From Candidatus Komeilibacteria bacterium (GTDB lineage Bacteria; Patescibacteriota; Patescibacteriia; UBA1558): a DNA stretch of 5,228 bases. Where the stretch lies: contig JANLIN010000067.1 of assembly GCA_024654345.1 (NCBI GenBank), positions 1 to 5,228 on the forward strand. The letters are read 5' to 3'. Within the stretch, counting starts at the first letter, position 1. Every line of letters starts with the position of its first letter. The notes beneath the pieces are model-generated. The model searched no databases. It was not told the origin of the DNA and was given only the letters and a program-made list of their open reading frames with translations. A program made the translations under genes and the position numbers. Below, in pieces: positions 4,776 through 5,228 of the stretch.

Positions 4776-5228
4776 ATGACTGACCATAACATCCCTATCG
4801 GCGACGATAGCGACGAAGCCACCGTGGTTGAGGTGGAGGAAATATCAACCAAAGAAAGATCGGTCCCGGTTTACGAAATCCTCAGTCCCAGCAAATACGT
4901 TGGGAAAGTGGTAGATGTTCACGGAGGGTATTGTTTTATCGGTAATGTCCGCCGTGGGTTTGAGTCAATTAATACCGGTGGCGATGTGTTTTGCCCGTTT
5001 GCCGATCTAAAAAGGGGTGACATGGTTGAATTTGAAAACATTCAACCTAATCCGGAAAAAGCCGGACAGTATAAAACAGTGGGTCATGTTCAAGTCATCG
5101 GCACATTTGATCTGATGAAAGTCGCTAAAAGCGATCTCGTCAAAACGATTGCCAAAATGACTGAGCCGACAGAGGCCCATGTTAATCGCAAATATGTAGA
5201 TCCGGAATTGGTGAAGCAGGCATTAAAC
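4776..5228 (+). CDS. Protein with an N-terminal cold-shock-like OB fold, truncated by the window
   Basis: The first 151 codons are present and the frame is open at the edge. Residues 1-30 are acidic and probably disordered. Residues 42-108 read as a cold-shock/S1-like OB fold: GKVVDV opens it, GGYCFI (50-55) stands where cold-shock proteins have KGFGFI (RNP1), DVFCPF (70-75) stands where they have DVFVHF (RNP2), and KRGDMVEFE (79-87) and GHVQVIG (103-109) close the barrel. This suggests binding to RNA or single-stranded DNA. The aromatic His of RNP2 is Pro here, and RNP1 has Cys for the second Gly, so binding may differ. Residues 110-151 look helical and lead into an unseen region, so a larger multidomain protein is likely. 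It has strong promoter signals and a ribosome-binding site. Confidence 0.7.
   Translation, partial: MTDHNIPIGDDSDEATVVEVEEISTKERSVPVYEILSPSKYVGKVVDVHGGYCFIGNVRRGFESINTGGDVFCPFADLKRGDMVEFENIQPNPEKAGQYKTVGHVQVIGTFDLMKVAKSDLVKTIAKMTEPTEAHVNRKYVDPELVKQALN

Overview
The window looks like a chromosomal segment of a small-genome bacterium, most likely a member of the Candidate Phyla Radiation (Patescibacteria, Parcubacteria-like). This is inferred from the gene set: a DUF6496 basic protein, a roughly 140-residue half-size EamA transporter, a roughly 130-residue cupin of the kind seen in that group, a salvage thymidine kinase and a short two-helix membrane protein. Genes are short and tightly packed, base composition is moderate, and the standard genetic code fits (TGA is used as a stop). 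No sequence search was possible, so the taxonomic call is tentative.

Layout. At the left edge a leftward gene begins and runs off the window (1-32, only its start is visible). Diverging from it is a large gene (169-1677) encoding an NMNAT-like nucleotidyltransferase domain fused to a SAM-dependent methyltransferase. It converges through a bidirectional terminator (1680-1713) on a leftward gene for a very basic DUF6496 protein (1717-1926). A rightward P-loop small-molecule kinase gene (2062-2649) ends in a terminator that overlaps its own stop codon and converges on a leftward thymidine kinase gene (2664-3248). Then come rightward genes for a two-helix membrane protein (3365-3595), an EamA/DMT half-transporter (3649-4071), a cupin (4089-4481) and a 26-residue membrane micropeptide (4539-4619) that is closed by a perfect 38-bp palindrome. 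The right end carries the first 151 codons of a protein with a cold-shock-like OB fold (4776 onward, truncated by the window), preceded by possible tandem promoters and a leader able to fold into a hairpin.

Gene relations. The thymidine kinase and the P-loop kinase fit a salvage-dependent metabolism, and the small transporter could support uptake or export, but the genes do not form one obvious pathway. I see no CRISPR array, transposase, integrase, toxin-antitoxin pair, tRNA or rRNA. The most interesting points are the nucleotidyltransferase-methyltransferase fusion with an altered catalytic motif, the hidden membrane micropeptide unit, and two styles of gene start. One style has a TTGACA-type promoter with a Shine-Dalgarno-led start. 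The other has a TATAAT box only 6-19 nt before an ATG and no Shine-Dalgarno, which suggests leaderless or very short-leader mRNAs.
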